Positions 1 to 7,175 of a DNA stretch of 10,426 bases are shown one piece after another. The stretch is taken from positions 1 through 10,426 of the forward strand of contig JAGSPS010000086.1 in assembly GCA_018262315.1 (NCBI GenBank). Reading direction: 5' to 3'. This DNA is from Deltaproteobacteria bacterium. GTDB taxonomy: Bacteria; Myxococcota_A; UBA9160; PR03. Position 1 is the first letter of the stretch. Each line of letters opens with the position of its first letter. The notes under the pieces are model-generated. The model ran no database searches. It was given only the letters and a program-made list of their open reading frames with translations, and was not told where the DNA came from. Both the position numbers and the translations under genes were made by a program.

Positions 1-2
1 GG

Positions 3-107
3 CCGGGCATCGTGCCGCGTGGCATCAAGGCGCTGCGCCGATTGCGCGCCGCCGCGCCCGTGCTCGTCGCGTGGGCCGCCGCAAGCGGAGCGCGCAGCGA
101 GCCGTAG
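3..107 (+). CDS. Possible 3' end of an upstream gene (partial, unidentified)
   Basis: The third plus frame is open from the window edge to a TAG at 105-107, giving 34 residues that begin PGIVPRGIKALRRLRAAAPV and end in ASGARSEP. The mix of Ile/Val/Leu with Arg and Ala could be a real C-terminal helix. However, the stretch is short, other frames are also open, and its last codons lie in a GCGAGCC-rich repeat that recurs elsewhere in the window. I cannot name the protein. Its position ahead of hpnH makes another hopanoid gene possible, but nothing in the sequence shows this. Confidence 0.3.
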   Translation, partial: PGIVPRGIKALRRLRAAAPVLVAWAAASGARSEP

Positions 108-114
108 GCGAGCG
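90..114 (-). repeat. Inverted, diverged copy of the core of the 44-bp repeat at 4943-5056
   Basis: The 25 bases here match the reverse complement of 4956-4980 at 20 of 25 positions by eye, sharing AGCGAGCC and GGCGAGCG separated by three variable bases. The same core is therefore present upstream of hpnH and in the pcs/nuoB intergenic region, in opposite orientations. This suggests a dispersed intergenic repeat family, although high-GC composition makes short partial matches easy to find. Confidence 0.4.
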
Positions 115-153
115 AAGTCCATCAGGCTCGCGCTGGAAACTTGTACCACCTCT

Positions 154-157
154 GAGG
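154..157 (+). promoter_or_regulatory. Ribosome binding site of hpnH
   Basis: A GAGG lies seven bases upstream of the ATG at 165. It supports that ATG as the start of hpnH. No convincing -10 or -35 element is visible in the 57 bases between the preceding stop codon and the gene. Confidence 0.5.
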
Positions 158-164
158 TTCCGAA

Positions 165-1531
<1,367 letters not shown>

Positions 1532-1535
<4 letters not shown>

Positions 1536-2593
1536 CGGCTGGCGTCACGCGGAGGTGCGGGCGCCGACGCGTCGCGGTCGCGGATCCAGCCGGCCAGCGC
1601 GTCCACCCACGCCGGGTGCGCGTTCACGCACGGGACCAGCACCAGTTCTTCGCCGCCGAGCGCCAGCCATTGCTCGCGGGCGCGGATGCCGATCTCCTCG
1701 AGTGTTTCGAGACAATCCGCGACGAACGACGGGCAGAGCACCGCCAGCCGGCGGAAACCGCGCTCACGGAGTCGCGGGAGGAGTTCATCGGTGTAGGGCT
1801 GGATCCACGGCGTGCGGCCGAGGCGCGACTGGAACGACAGCGTCCAGTGTTCGCTGCCGAGCCCCAGCGCCTTCGCGAGCGCGCGGGCGGTGGCGGTGCA
1901 CTGCGCGCGGTAGCAGAAGCGGTTCGCCGGGCCGATTGCGTCGCAGCACGACTCGGAGGCGAGGCAGTGCGCGCCCGAGCGGTCGCTCTTGCGGATCTGG
2001 CGCTCGGGCAGGCCGTGGAACGAGATCAGCACGTGGTCGGGCAGCTGCTCTTCGGGCAGCTCGCGCGCGACGGCCGCCAGCGCGGCGATGAAACCGGGCT
2101 CCGTGTAGAACGAGGGAAGTACGTCGAGCGGTGGGACGTTCCAGCGTTCGGCGGCGGCGCAGTACACCGCTTCGAGCGCGGAGCCGGTGCTGGCGCTCGC
2201 ATACTGCGGGAAGAGCGGCACGACGGTGATGCGCTCTACATCCGCGTCGGCGAGTCGCGCGATGGCCGAGTCGATCGCGGGTACGCCGTAGCGCATCGCG
2301 AGTTCCACGACCCAGTCGTCGCCGAGCGACTTGCGGAGTGCGTCGCGCAGCGCGAGGCCGTTCACGATCAGCGGCGAGCCCTCGGGCGTCCAGACCTTCT
2401 CATAGGCCGCGGCCGAGCGGCGCGGGCGGAAGGGCAGGATCACGAGGTTCAAGAGCAGCGAGCGGCCGAGCGCCGACATGTCGAGTACGCGCGGGTCGCC
2501 GAGGAACTCGCGGAGGTACCGGCGCACCGCGCGCGGCGTCGGGGCATCGGGCGACCCCAGGTTCACGAGCAGCACGCCGCGTCGCGCGCTCAC
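1532..2593 (-). CDS. hemH: Ferrochelatase with an internal cysteine cluster
   Basis: Inserts Fe2+ into protoporphyrin IX (or coproporphyrin III in the alternative pathway) to end haem synthesis. The protein begins with the family signature GVLLVNLGSPDAP. It contains VPLFPQYASASTGSA (about 125-139), the catalytic His193 in ISFHGLPER, WTLSFQSRLGRTPWIQPYTD, and the conserved acidic segment DCLETLEE (293-300). A GTG start at 2593 gives 353 residues, the normal length, with GGCGGAAG about seven bases upstream. The frame stays open to an ATG at 2782, but those 63 extra residues are translated repeat DNA and should not be included; an ATG at 2647 is a less likely alternative. Cys210, 216, 217, 227 and 232 lie just after the catalytic His. 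This internal pattern resembles [2Fe-2S] ferrochelatases described from Myxococcus-type bacteria, so a cluster is plausible but inferred. Convergent with hpnH, sharing a CTAG at the stops. Confidence 0.95.
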
Positions 2594-2642
2594 CCCGTCA
2601 CTTCCGCCGCCGATCTGCCGCTGCCCCACCGCCACACGCGCC

Positions 2643-2648
2643 AGCATA
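2643..2648 (-). promoter_or_regulatory. Candidate -10 element (TATGCT) for hemH
   Basis: On the minus strand the sequence reads GCTATGCTGGCGCG. TATGCT matches four of six bases of TATAAT and lies 49 bases before the GTG of hemH, on the gene-proximal side of the nested palindrome. Nearly the same string, GCTATGCTG, precedes nuoB. No good -35 hexamer is visible: at 18-base spacing there is only TTTCTC. The recurrence of the motif is the main support. Confidence 0.35.
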
Positions 2649-2656
2649 GCGACGGA

Positions 2657-2794
2657 GGAGAAAGCGGAGAAAGGGGACGGTCCTGGAGCGTGACGGGCTG
2701 AGGAGTTTGGGGACAGGCTTCGCCGCAGGTGTGTCCCCGAACTCCTCGACCAGTCCACGAGCAGGACCGTCCCCTTTCTCATCCCCCTTTCTCA
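2657..2794. repeat. Nested inverted-repeat element (REP/BIME-like or miniature mobile element)
   Basis: Outer arms GAGAAAGGGGACGGTCCTG (2667-2685) and its exact reverse complement (2762-2780) form a perfect 19-bp inverted repeat. Inside it, GAGGAGTTTGGGGACA (2700-2715) pairs with TGTCCCCGAACTCCTC (2732-2747): 16 positions with a single T-G mismatch around a 16-base loop. Both palindromes contain GGGGAC. Outside the arms the ends are duplicated directly: GGAGAAAG at 2657 and 2666 on the left, CCCCTTTCTCA at 2771 and 2784 on the right. The block fills most of the gap between the FAD oxidoreductase stop and hemH. Such structures resemble REP palindromes mobilised by RAYT/IS200-type transposases, or a small non-autonomous element. 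No transposase is present. Confidence 0.75.
2700..2747 (-). terminator. Inner hairpin, possible terminator or attenuator after the pcs-FAD operon
   Basis: The inner palindrome gives a 16-position stem with one mismatch (a G-U-type pair in one RNA orientation). It lies about 64 bases past the stop of the FAD oxidoreductase in its direction of transcription. No U-rich run follows, so it is not a classic intrinsic terminator, but it could block or slow read-through into hemH or protect the 3' end of the mRNA. Confidence 0.35.
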
Positions 2795-2810
2795 CGGCGC
2801 CCATGACAAC

Positions 2811-4121
2811 TCAGAGCGGGACGCCGAGGTGGGCGAGGTCGTGGCGGATGCGGTCGATGTCGGCGTCGCGGGCGGGGACGTCGTGGTCGCGGAGGTGGCG
2901 GGCGGCGACGGCGACGGCCTGGCCTTCGAGCATGCACGGGCCGATCACGCGCACCGACGCGAACGCCATCGGGTCGGCCGAAAGGCAGCGTCCGGCGACC
3001 AGCAGGTTGCGCACGCCGCGCGGCACCAGGCAGCGGTAGGGGATCGTGTACCAGGTGCCGGGTTCGAGGAAGCGCCACAGGGTTTCGCCGCCGGCGACGT
3101 GCTTCTCGATCGGCCAGGTTGCGCGGCCGATGCCGTCTTCGAAGTGGCGGCAGCCGAGGACGTCGTTCTCCGCCAGCGAGTATTCTCCGACCACCTTGTG
3201 CGTCTCGCGCACGCCGAGTCGAAACGCGCTGTCGGCGACGAAGGCATCGGCGAAGCCCGGCACGCGACGCCGCAGGAAATCCGCGAGTCGCACCACCTGG
3301 CGGCGCCCTTCGAGCTCCGCCCAGGTCAGCTCTTCCGCGTCGCTTCCGTCCACGGGACGACCGTCCAGCGCGATCCGCGAGAGTGCGACCAGCACTTCGC
3401 CCGGCCGCCCGCTCGGGAACAGGTTGCCGCCCTTGCGCGGCAGCCCCTCGCTCTCGAAGTGATCGGCCAGCAGTCGGGGGAGGTCGCCCAACGCTCCGAG
3501 CGCGACCGGGAGGTCGACGTGCTGCATCGTGAACATCGTCGAGGGGTACTGGATCGCGTCTCCAACATGTGTCGCGCAGCCGGCGAGGCGCGACAGTTCC
3601 GCGTCGCCAGTGGCGTCGACATAGACCCGCGCGCGCAGCGCGAGACGACCTGCGCGCGTCGCCACGGCGATGCCGCGGATCTCGCCATCCTCGACGACCG
3701 CGTGCGTTGCCTTCGCGTGCAGCCAGAGCCGCAGCTTCGACTCCGCCGCGACGCGCTCTTCGAGCAGCAGCTTCACGCCCCACGGCACGTAGGGAAGGGC
3801 GGCCGTCTCGCGGAACGCGATCGGCCCATAGGCGTGGCCGCGCGCCTTCAGCGTCTCGGCGACTTCGAGCGGAAAGCCGCCCACGTTCGAAACGATCGAA
3901 CCGTCGCGCTCCTGCCGATGGAAGCCGCAATAGGTGCCGACCGCGCCGCCCGTGCTCATCCCACCGAGGAACGGCATCTCCTCGACGAGCGCCACGCGCA
4001 GTCCGAGTTGCGCGCCGACCACCGCTGCGGCGACACCCGCGGAACCGCCGCCGACGACGGCGAGGTCGACCTCGCACGCGACGTCGAGTTCCTCGGCGGG
4101 AACACGCAGGCGGCTCGTCAT
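2811..4121 (-). CDS. FAD-dependent oxidoreductase of unknown substrate
   Basis: A 436-residue flavoprotein probably of the FAD_oxidored type (PF12831-like). The N-terminal Rossmann motif is VVGGGSAGVAAA (22-33), ending at an acidic residue about Glu47 that would bind the ribose of FAD. FLGGMSTGGAVGTYCGF (51-67) follows, typical of the FAD-contacting loop in this family. The second FAD segment is near the C-terminus: NLLVAGRCLSADPMAFASVR, then a Cys and EGQAVAVAA. No signal peptide or membrane segment is seen, so it should act in the cytoplasm. The ATG at 4121 overlaps the stop of pcs as ATGA, so the two are translationally coupled; longer upstream reading frames are shadows of pcs. Pairing with a phospholipid synthase hints at a lipid or isoprenoid-type substrate, but the sequence does not establish one. 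Confidence 0.85.
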   Translation of the reverse strand: MTSRLRVPAEELDVACEVDLAVVGGGSAGVAAAVVGAQLGLRVALVEEMPFLGGMSTGGAVGTYCGFHRQERDGSIVSNVGGFPLEVAETLKARGHAYGPIAFRETAALPYVPWGVKLLLEERVAAESKLRLWLHAKATHAVVEDGEIRGIAVATRAGRLALRARVYVDATGDAELSRLAGCATHVGDAIQYPSTMFTMQHVDLPVALGALGDLPRLLADHFESEGLPRKGGNLFPSGRPGEVLVALSRIALDGRPVDGSDAEELTWAELEGRRQVVRLADFLRRRVPGFADAFVADSAFRLGVRETHKVVGEYSLAENDVLGCRHFEDGIGRATWPIEKHVAGGETLWRFLEPGTWYTIPYRCLVPRGVRNLLVAGRCLSADPMAFASVRVIGPCMLEGQAVAVAARHLRDHDVPARDADIDRIRHDLAHLGVPL

Positions 4122-4897
4122 GAGGGCTTGCGGCGCAGGCCACCGAACCAGAAGGACAGCCCGAGATAGAGCGCGGGGTAGGCGAGCGTGGCTTCGGCGA
4201 GATGCCAGGGCGCGGTGGCATCGCGCGCGACCACCGCGATCGAAGCGCCGATCACCCACGCAATTCCGAGTACCGCCATCGCCGTCTTCCCGGCCGGCAT
4301 CTTGCTCGGGTAGAGGTACTTGAGCGGCACGAAGACGCCGATCGCGAGCGCGACGACGACGAGCGTCGCGGTGAGTTCGGACACGTCGAGCAGCCAGATG
4401 TAGAGCGCCACGATGTTCCAGTACGACGGGAAGCCGAGGAAGAAGTCGTCCTCGGTCTTGGCCTCCTCCTGGGAGAATCCATAGGCGCTCGCCAGGATCG
4501 GTGCGGCGGCGACCGCCGGGTGGAGGTAGCCGGCCGCGACCAGGAACACGACCGGCACGATCACGTAGTTGAGATAGTCGACCATGTCGTCGAGGCGGCG
4601 ACCGTCGATGGCGGGCAGCACCTCGCGCACCCGCGCCGCGCGCGCGAGCGTTCCGTCGGCCGAATCGATTGCGAGCGCCACCAGCATCAGGATCGCTGCC
4701 TGCTCCCAGTTGCCCGCGCCGATTGCCAGCAGCGCGATCGCACCCACCACCGCTCCGCTCGCGGTGAAGGCGTGCACGCCCCACGCGAGACCGCGGCGGC
4801 GCGCTTCGTCGCGCGAGCGGCCGCGATCCGCGTCACCGCGTGAGTGAGCCTCGCTGCCGGCGCTCGGATTGCGCGTCGCTCGATCCGGTTCGCCCAT
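4118..4897 (-). CDS. pcs: Phosphatidylcholine synthase (CDP-alcohol phosphatidyltransferase family)
   Basis: Condenses choline with CDP-diacylglycerol to give phosphatidylcholine and CMP in the inner membrane. The active-site motif is complete: Asp78, Asp81-Gly82, Ala85-Arg86, then 12 residues, Gly99, Asp103, Asp107. The 12-residue spacing and the flanking REVLPAIDG and LDDMVDYLNYVIVP are characteristic of Pcs rather than of phosphatidylserine or phosphatidylglycerophosphate synthases, which have about eight. DDFFLGFPSYWNIVALYIW (150-168) is a second Pcs hallmark. Several hydrophobic helices follow (about 47-77, 109-136, 160-195, 205-224, 236-252). The preferred start is the ATG at 4897 with GAGAGGA seven bases upstream, giving 259 residues; an ATG at 4930 lacks a ribosome binding site. 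The first 37 residues are charged and probably disordered. It heads an operon with the FAD oxidoreductase. Choline would have to be imported or supplied. Confidence 0.87.
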   Translation of the reverse strand: MGEPDRATRNPSAGSEAHSRGDADRGRSRDEARRRGLAWGVHAFTASGAVVGAIALLAIGAGNWEQAAILMLVALAIDSADGTLARAARVREVLPAIDGRRLDDMVDYLNYVIVPVVFLVAAGYLHPAVAAAPILASAYGFSQEEAKTEDDFFLGFPSYWNIVALYIWLLDVSELTATLVVVALAIGVFVPLKYLYPSKMPAGKTAMAVLGIAWVIGASIAVVARDATAPWHLAEATLAYPALYLGLSFWFGGLRRKPS

Positions 4898-4903
4898 CAC
4901 GTT

Positions 4904-4910
4904 CCTCTCG
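4904..4910 (-). promoter_or_regulatory. Ribosome binding site of pcs
   Basis: GAGAGGA on the minus strand lies about six bases before the ATG at 4897. It decides the start of pcs in favour of that ATG over the in-frame ATG at 4930. Confidence 0.6.
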
Positions 4911-4925
4911 CTCAGCTGATCACGG

Positions 4926-4955
4926 AGCATAGTCGAGGGCAGCTCATGATGTCGC
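4926..4955 (-). promoter_or_regulatory. Candidate promoter for the pcs operon
   Basis: Minus-strand TATGCT (4931-4926) matches four of six bases of TATAAT. GCGACA (4955-4950), 18 bases upstream, matches four of six bases of TTGACA. Transcription would begin near 4919, leaving a leader of about 22 bases that contains the ribosome binding site. The -35 hexamer lies inside the first unit of the 44-bp tandem repeat, so the repeat may carry regulatory meaning. Confidence 0.4.
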
Positions 4956-5056
4956 CGCTCGCCGTTGGCTCGCTACGCGGGAGCAGAGCATGATGTCGCC
5001 GCTCGCCGATGGCTCGCTACGCGGGATCGGAGCATGATTTCGCGGTTCGATCGCGG
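4943..5056. repeat. 44-bp tandem repeat, about 2.5 copies
   Basis: Unit 1 is 4943-4986 and unit 2 is 4987-5030, with five differences in 44 positions by eye. A third, decaying copy starts in register at 5031 (AGCATGAT, then TTCGC...) and loses similarity after about 25 bases. Each unit contains CATGATGTCGCCGCTCGCC and GGCTCGCTACGCGGG. The array fills the middle of the divergent pcs/nuoB intergenic region, and short ATG-initiated frames inside it look like chance. The core also occurs inverted at 90-114. Confidence 0.85.
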
Positions 5057-5083
5057 CGACCTGTTCCAGCAGCAGCCAGCGGC

Positions 5084-5089
5084 TATGCT
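5084..5089 (+). promoter_or_regulatory. Candidate -10 element (TATGCT) for nuoB
   Basis: GCTATGCTGCG places TATGCT 24 bases before the nuoB ATG. Transcription would start near 5096, leaving a leader of about 18 bases with GGGGGA inside it. The -35 at 17-base spacing (CTGTTC) is poor. The call relies on the close match to the hemH and pcs motifs and on the sensible leader length. Confidence 0.35.
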
Positions 5090-5113
5090 GCGACACCGAG
5101 CGCGGGGGACTGC

Positions 5114-5665
5114 ATGGCCGGCAATCGCTACATCGACTACATGCGCCAGGGCGACGAGACCTTGCTGACGACCAAGGTCGACGCCGTTCTCAATTGGGGC
5201 CGCAAGTATTCGATGTTCCTGTATCCGTTCGTCACGGCGTGCTGCGGCATGGAGTTCATGTCGGTCGCCGGCCCGCGTTACGACCTCGACCGCTTCGGCT
5301 GCGCACTGCCGCGCTTCTCGCCGCGCCAGTCCGACCTGCTGATGGTGGTCGGCACGATTTCGCACCGGCAGGCGCCCGTTCTGAAGAAGGTCTACGACCA
5401 GATGGCCGAGCCGAAGTGGGTGATCGCGTTCGGCGCCTGCACCTGCTCGGGTGGTCCTTACAACAACTACGCCACGCTCCAGGGCATCGACACCATCATC
5501 CCCGTCGACGTCTACATCCCCGGCTGCCCGCCGCGTCCGGAAGCCGTGCTCGATGGTCTGATGAAGTTGCAGGATCGCGTGCAAGCCGAACGCGTGTCGA
5601 GCGACGGCCGGCACCGCGAGACCGCCGACCTGCGAGTGTCGGTGGTGCAGAAGCCGGTCGCCTAG
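5114..5665 (+). CDS. nuoB: NADH-quinone oxidoreductase subunit B
   Basis: NuoB carries the terminal iron-sulfur cluster N2, which passes electrons to quinone in complex I. All four N2 ligands are present in the 183-residue product: the adjacent Cys43-Cys44 in TACCGMEF, Cys109 in FGACTCSGGPYNNYATLQG and Cys138 in IPGCPPRPEA. These are offset by exactly 20 from the E. coli positions 63, 64, 129 and 158 as I recall them. GPRYDLDRFG (53-62), part of the region facing the quinone cavity, is also conserved. The ATG at 5114 is chosen because GGGGGA sits just upstream and the protein then starts like other NuoB; an in-frame ATG at 5009 lies in the tandem repeat. There is no nuoA upstream, which is unusual, and the next genes are lpdA and an E2 gene rather than nuoC. 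Confidence 0.96.
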   Translation: MAGNRYIDYMRQGDETLLTTKVDAVLNWGRKYSMFLYPFVTACCGMEFMSVAGPRYDLDRFGCALPRFSPRQSDLLMVVGTISHRQAPVLKKVYDQMAEPKWVIAFGACTCSGGPYNNYATLQGIDTIIPVDVYIPGCPPRPEAVLDGLMKLQDRVQAERVSSDGRHRETADLRVSVVQKPVA

Positions 5666-5745
5666 CCGAGAACGGGCTCGAGCGTGTGGGCTCCGCAACC
5701 GATCCGAGCCGCCGATCGAAGCCGAGTCGGGAAGGGAGAGACGCG

Positions 5746-7158
5746 GTGACTACGGGCACCCGAGCGGGCGGACGCTTCGATCTCGCGGTCGTCGGATCCG
5801 GCCCGGGCGGCTACGTGGCCGCGATCCGCGCCGCGCAGCTCGGGCAGCGCGTGGCGGTGATCGAGGAAGATCGCGTCGGCGGGGTGTGCCTGAATTGGGG
5901 CTGCATCCCGTCGAAGGCGCTGCTGTCGGGCGCCGAACTGGTCGACTCGCTGCGCAATCACGGGGAGACCTTCGGCATCGTCGCGGGCGAACTGCGCCTC
6001 GACTACGGCAAGGTCGTCGACCACAGTCGCAAGACCGCCGACCGCCTCTGCAAGGGCGTGCAATCGCTGCTCAAGAAGAACGCGATCACGCTGGTGCATG
6101 GGCGCGGCCGTCTCATCGGACCGACCAGCGTCGCCGTGACCGGGCAGGACGAGGGCGTCGTCGAAGCGGCGAACGTGCTGCTCGCGACCGGCTCCACGGA
6201 ATGGGTGCCGCCCGGCGTCACGGTCGACGGCACGCGCGTGCTGACCTCGCGCGAGGCGCTGGTCTCGAAAACGCTGCCGGCGCGCATCGTGATCATCGGC
6301 GCCGGCGCCGTCGGCCTCGAGTTCGCGTATGTCTACGCGATGTACGGCTCGCAGGTGACGGTGATCGAGATGGCGGCGCAGGCGCTGCCCGGCGCAGACC
6401 GGGAAGTCGCGCAGGTCGTCGAGCGCGAGTTCCGCCGCAACAAGATCGAGATTCGCACCGCTACGCGTTTCGAGGAGTTGAAGGCTCTGGCGAACGGCGT
6501 GCGCGTCACGGTACGCAAGGGCGACGAGAGCGAAGTGCTCGAGGCCGACCAGGTGCTGGTGGCGATCGGGCGGCGACCGCTCTCCGGCGATCTCGGTCTC
6601 GAAGCCGCGGGCGTTGCGACCGACGCCAAGGGCTTCGTGACGGTGGACGCGCGCTTCGCCTCCAACGTCGCCACGGTGCGGGCGATCGGCGATCTCTCGG
6701 GTGCGCCGCTGCTGGCGCACAAGGCGAGCGAGGAAGGAATTGCCGCGGTCGAGTTCCTGGCGGGCGTCGAGCGCCCCGCGATCGACCACCACAAGATTCC
6801 CGCCTGCATCTACTGCCAGCCGCAGGTCGCCTGGATCGGCTACACCGAGGACGAGGCGCGCGCGAACTTCGGCGAGGTGCGCGTCGGCAAGTTCCCGTTC
6901 ACGGCGCTCGGCAAGGCCGTCGCGGCGGCGCACACTGCCGGCTTCGCCAAGTTGATCGCCGAGCCGCGCTTCGGCGAGATCGTCGGTGCGCACATCGTCG
7001 GCTACGGCGCGACCGAGATGATCGCCGAGCTGACGCTCGGCATGACTCTCGAGGCGACCACGGCCGAGATTGCCGGCACCGCGCACGCGCATCCGACGCT
7101 TTCCGAGGCGATCATGGAAGCCGCGCTGGCAGCCGAAGGTCGCGGCATCAACTTCTAG
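5746..7158 (+). CDS. lpdA: Dihydrolipoyl dehydrogenase (E3)
   Basis: The E3 flavoprotein reoxidises the dihydrolipoyl group of 2-oxo acid dehydrogenase complexes and makes NADH. The 470-residue protein has the FAD motif VVGSGPGGYVAAIRAAQLG (about 15-33). The redox-active disulfide is Cys48/Cys53 in GGVCLNWGCIPSKALL. The NAD motif is IVIIGAGAVGLEF (about 181-193), with AIGDLSGAPLLAHKASEEG as the second FAD segment. The C-terminal dimerisation domain contains HAHPTLSE, where His449 and Glu454 form the catalytic dyad supplied across the dimer. The GTG start at 5746 has GGGAGAG about seven bases upstream and starts the protein a few residues before the first beta strand, as expected. It follows nuoB after 80 bases with no evident terminator and precedes the E2 gene by 17 bases, so all three may be co-transcribed. 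The complex it serves is most likely that of the next gene. Confidence 0.95.
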   Translation: MTTGTRAGGRFDLAVVGSGPGGYVAAIRAAQLGQRVAVIEEDRVGGVCLNWGCIPSKALLSGAELVDSLRNHGETFGIVAGELRLDYGKVVDHSRKTADRLCKGVQSLLKKNAITLVHGRGRLIGPTSVAVTGQDEGVVEAANVLLATGSTEWVPPGVTVDGTRVLTSREALVSKTLPARIVIIGAGAVGLEFAYVYAMYGSQVTVIEMAAQALPGADREVAQVVEREFRRNKIEIRTATRFEELKALANGVRVTVRKGDESEVLEADQVLVAIGRRPLSGDLGLEAAGVATDAKGFVTVDARFASNVATVRAIGDLSGAPLLAHKASEEGIAAVEFLAGVERPAIDHHKIPACIYCQPQVAWIGYTEDEARANFGEVRVGKFPFTALGKAVAAAHTAGFAKLIAEPRFGEIVGAHIVGYGATEMIAELTLGMTLEATTAEIAGTAHAHPTLSEAIMEAALAAEGRGINF

Positions 7159-7175
7159 GCGAGGGAAGAGACTCG

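Noticed and set aside
2829..4169. Long plus-strand open frame opposite the FAD oxidoreductase
   Set aside because: Antisense to a clear flavoprotein; composition is typical of a GC-rich shadow frame.
4122..4784. Upstream extension of the FAD oxidoreductase frame, making a 657-residue protein
   Set aside because: The extra part is out-of-frame translation of pcs; the ATG at 4121 in the ATGA overlap begins directly before the Rossmann fold.
4943..5056. CRISPR array
   Set aside because: Units are contiguous with no unique spacers, and there are no cas genes; this is a plain tandem repeat.
5009..5113. Longer nuoB starting in the tandem repeat
   Set aside because: The extra 35 residues are repeat sequence; GGGGGA and family length support the ATG at 5114.
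5666..5745. Terminator or small gene between nuoB and lpdA
   Set aside because: Only a short GCTCGAGC palindrome is present, with no U-run and no start with a ribosome binding site; nothing supportable.
5662..7092. Long minus-strand open frame opposite lpdA
   Set aside because: lpdA has every catalytic motif; the opposite frame is Arg/Asp/His-rich with no domain.
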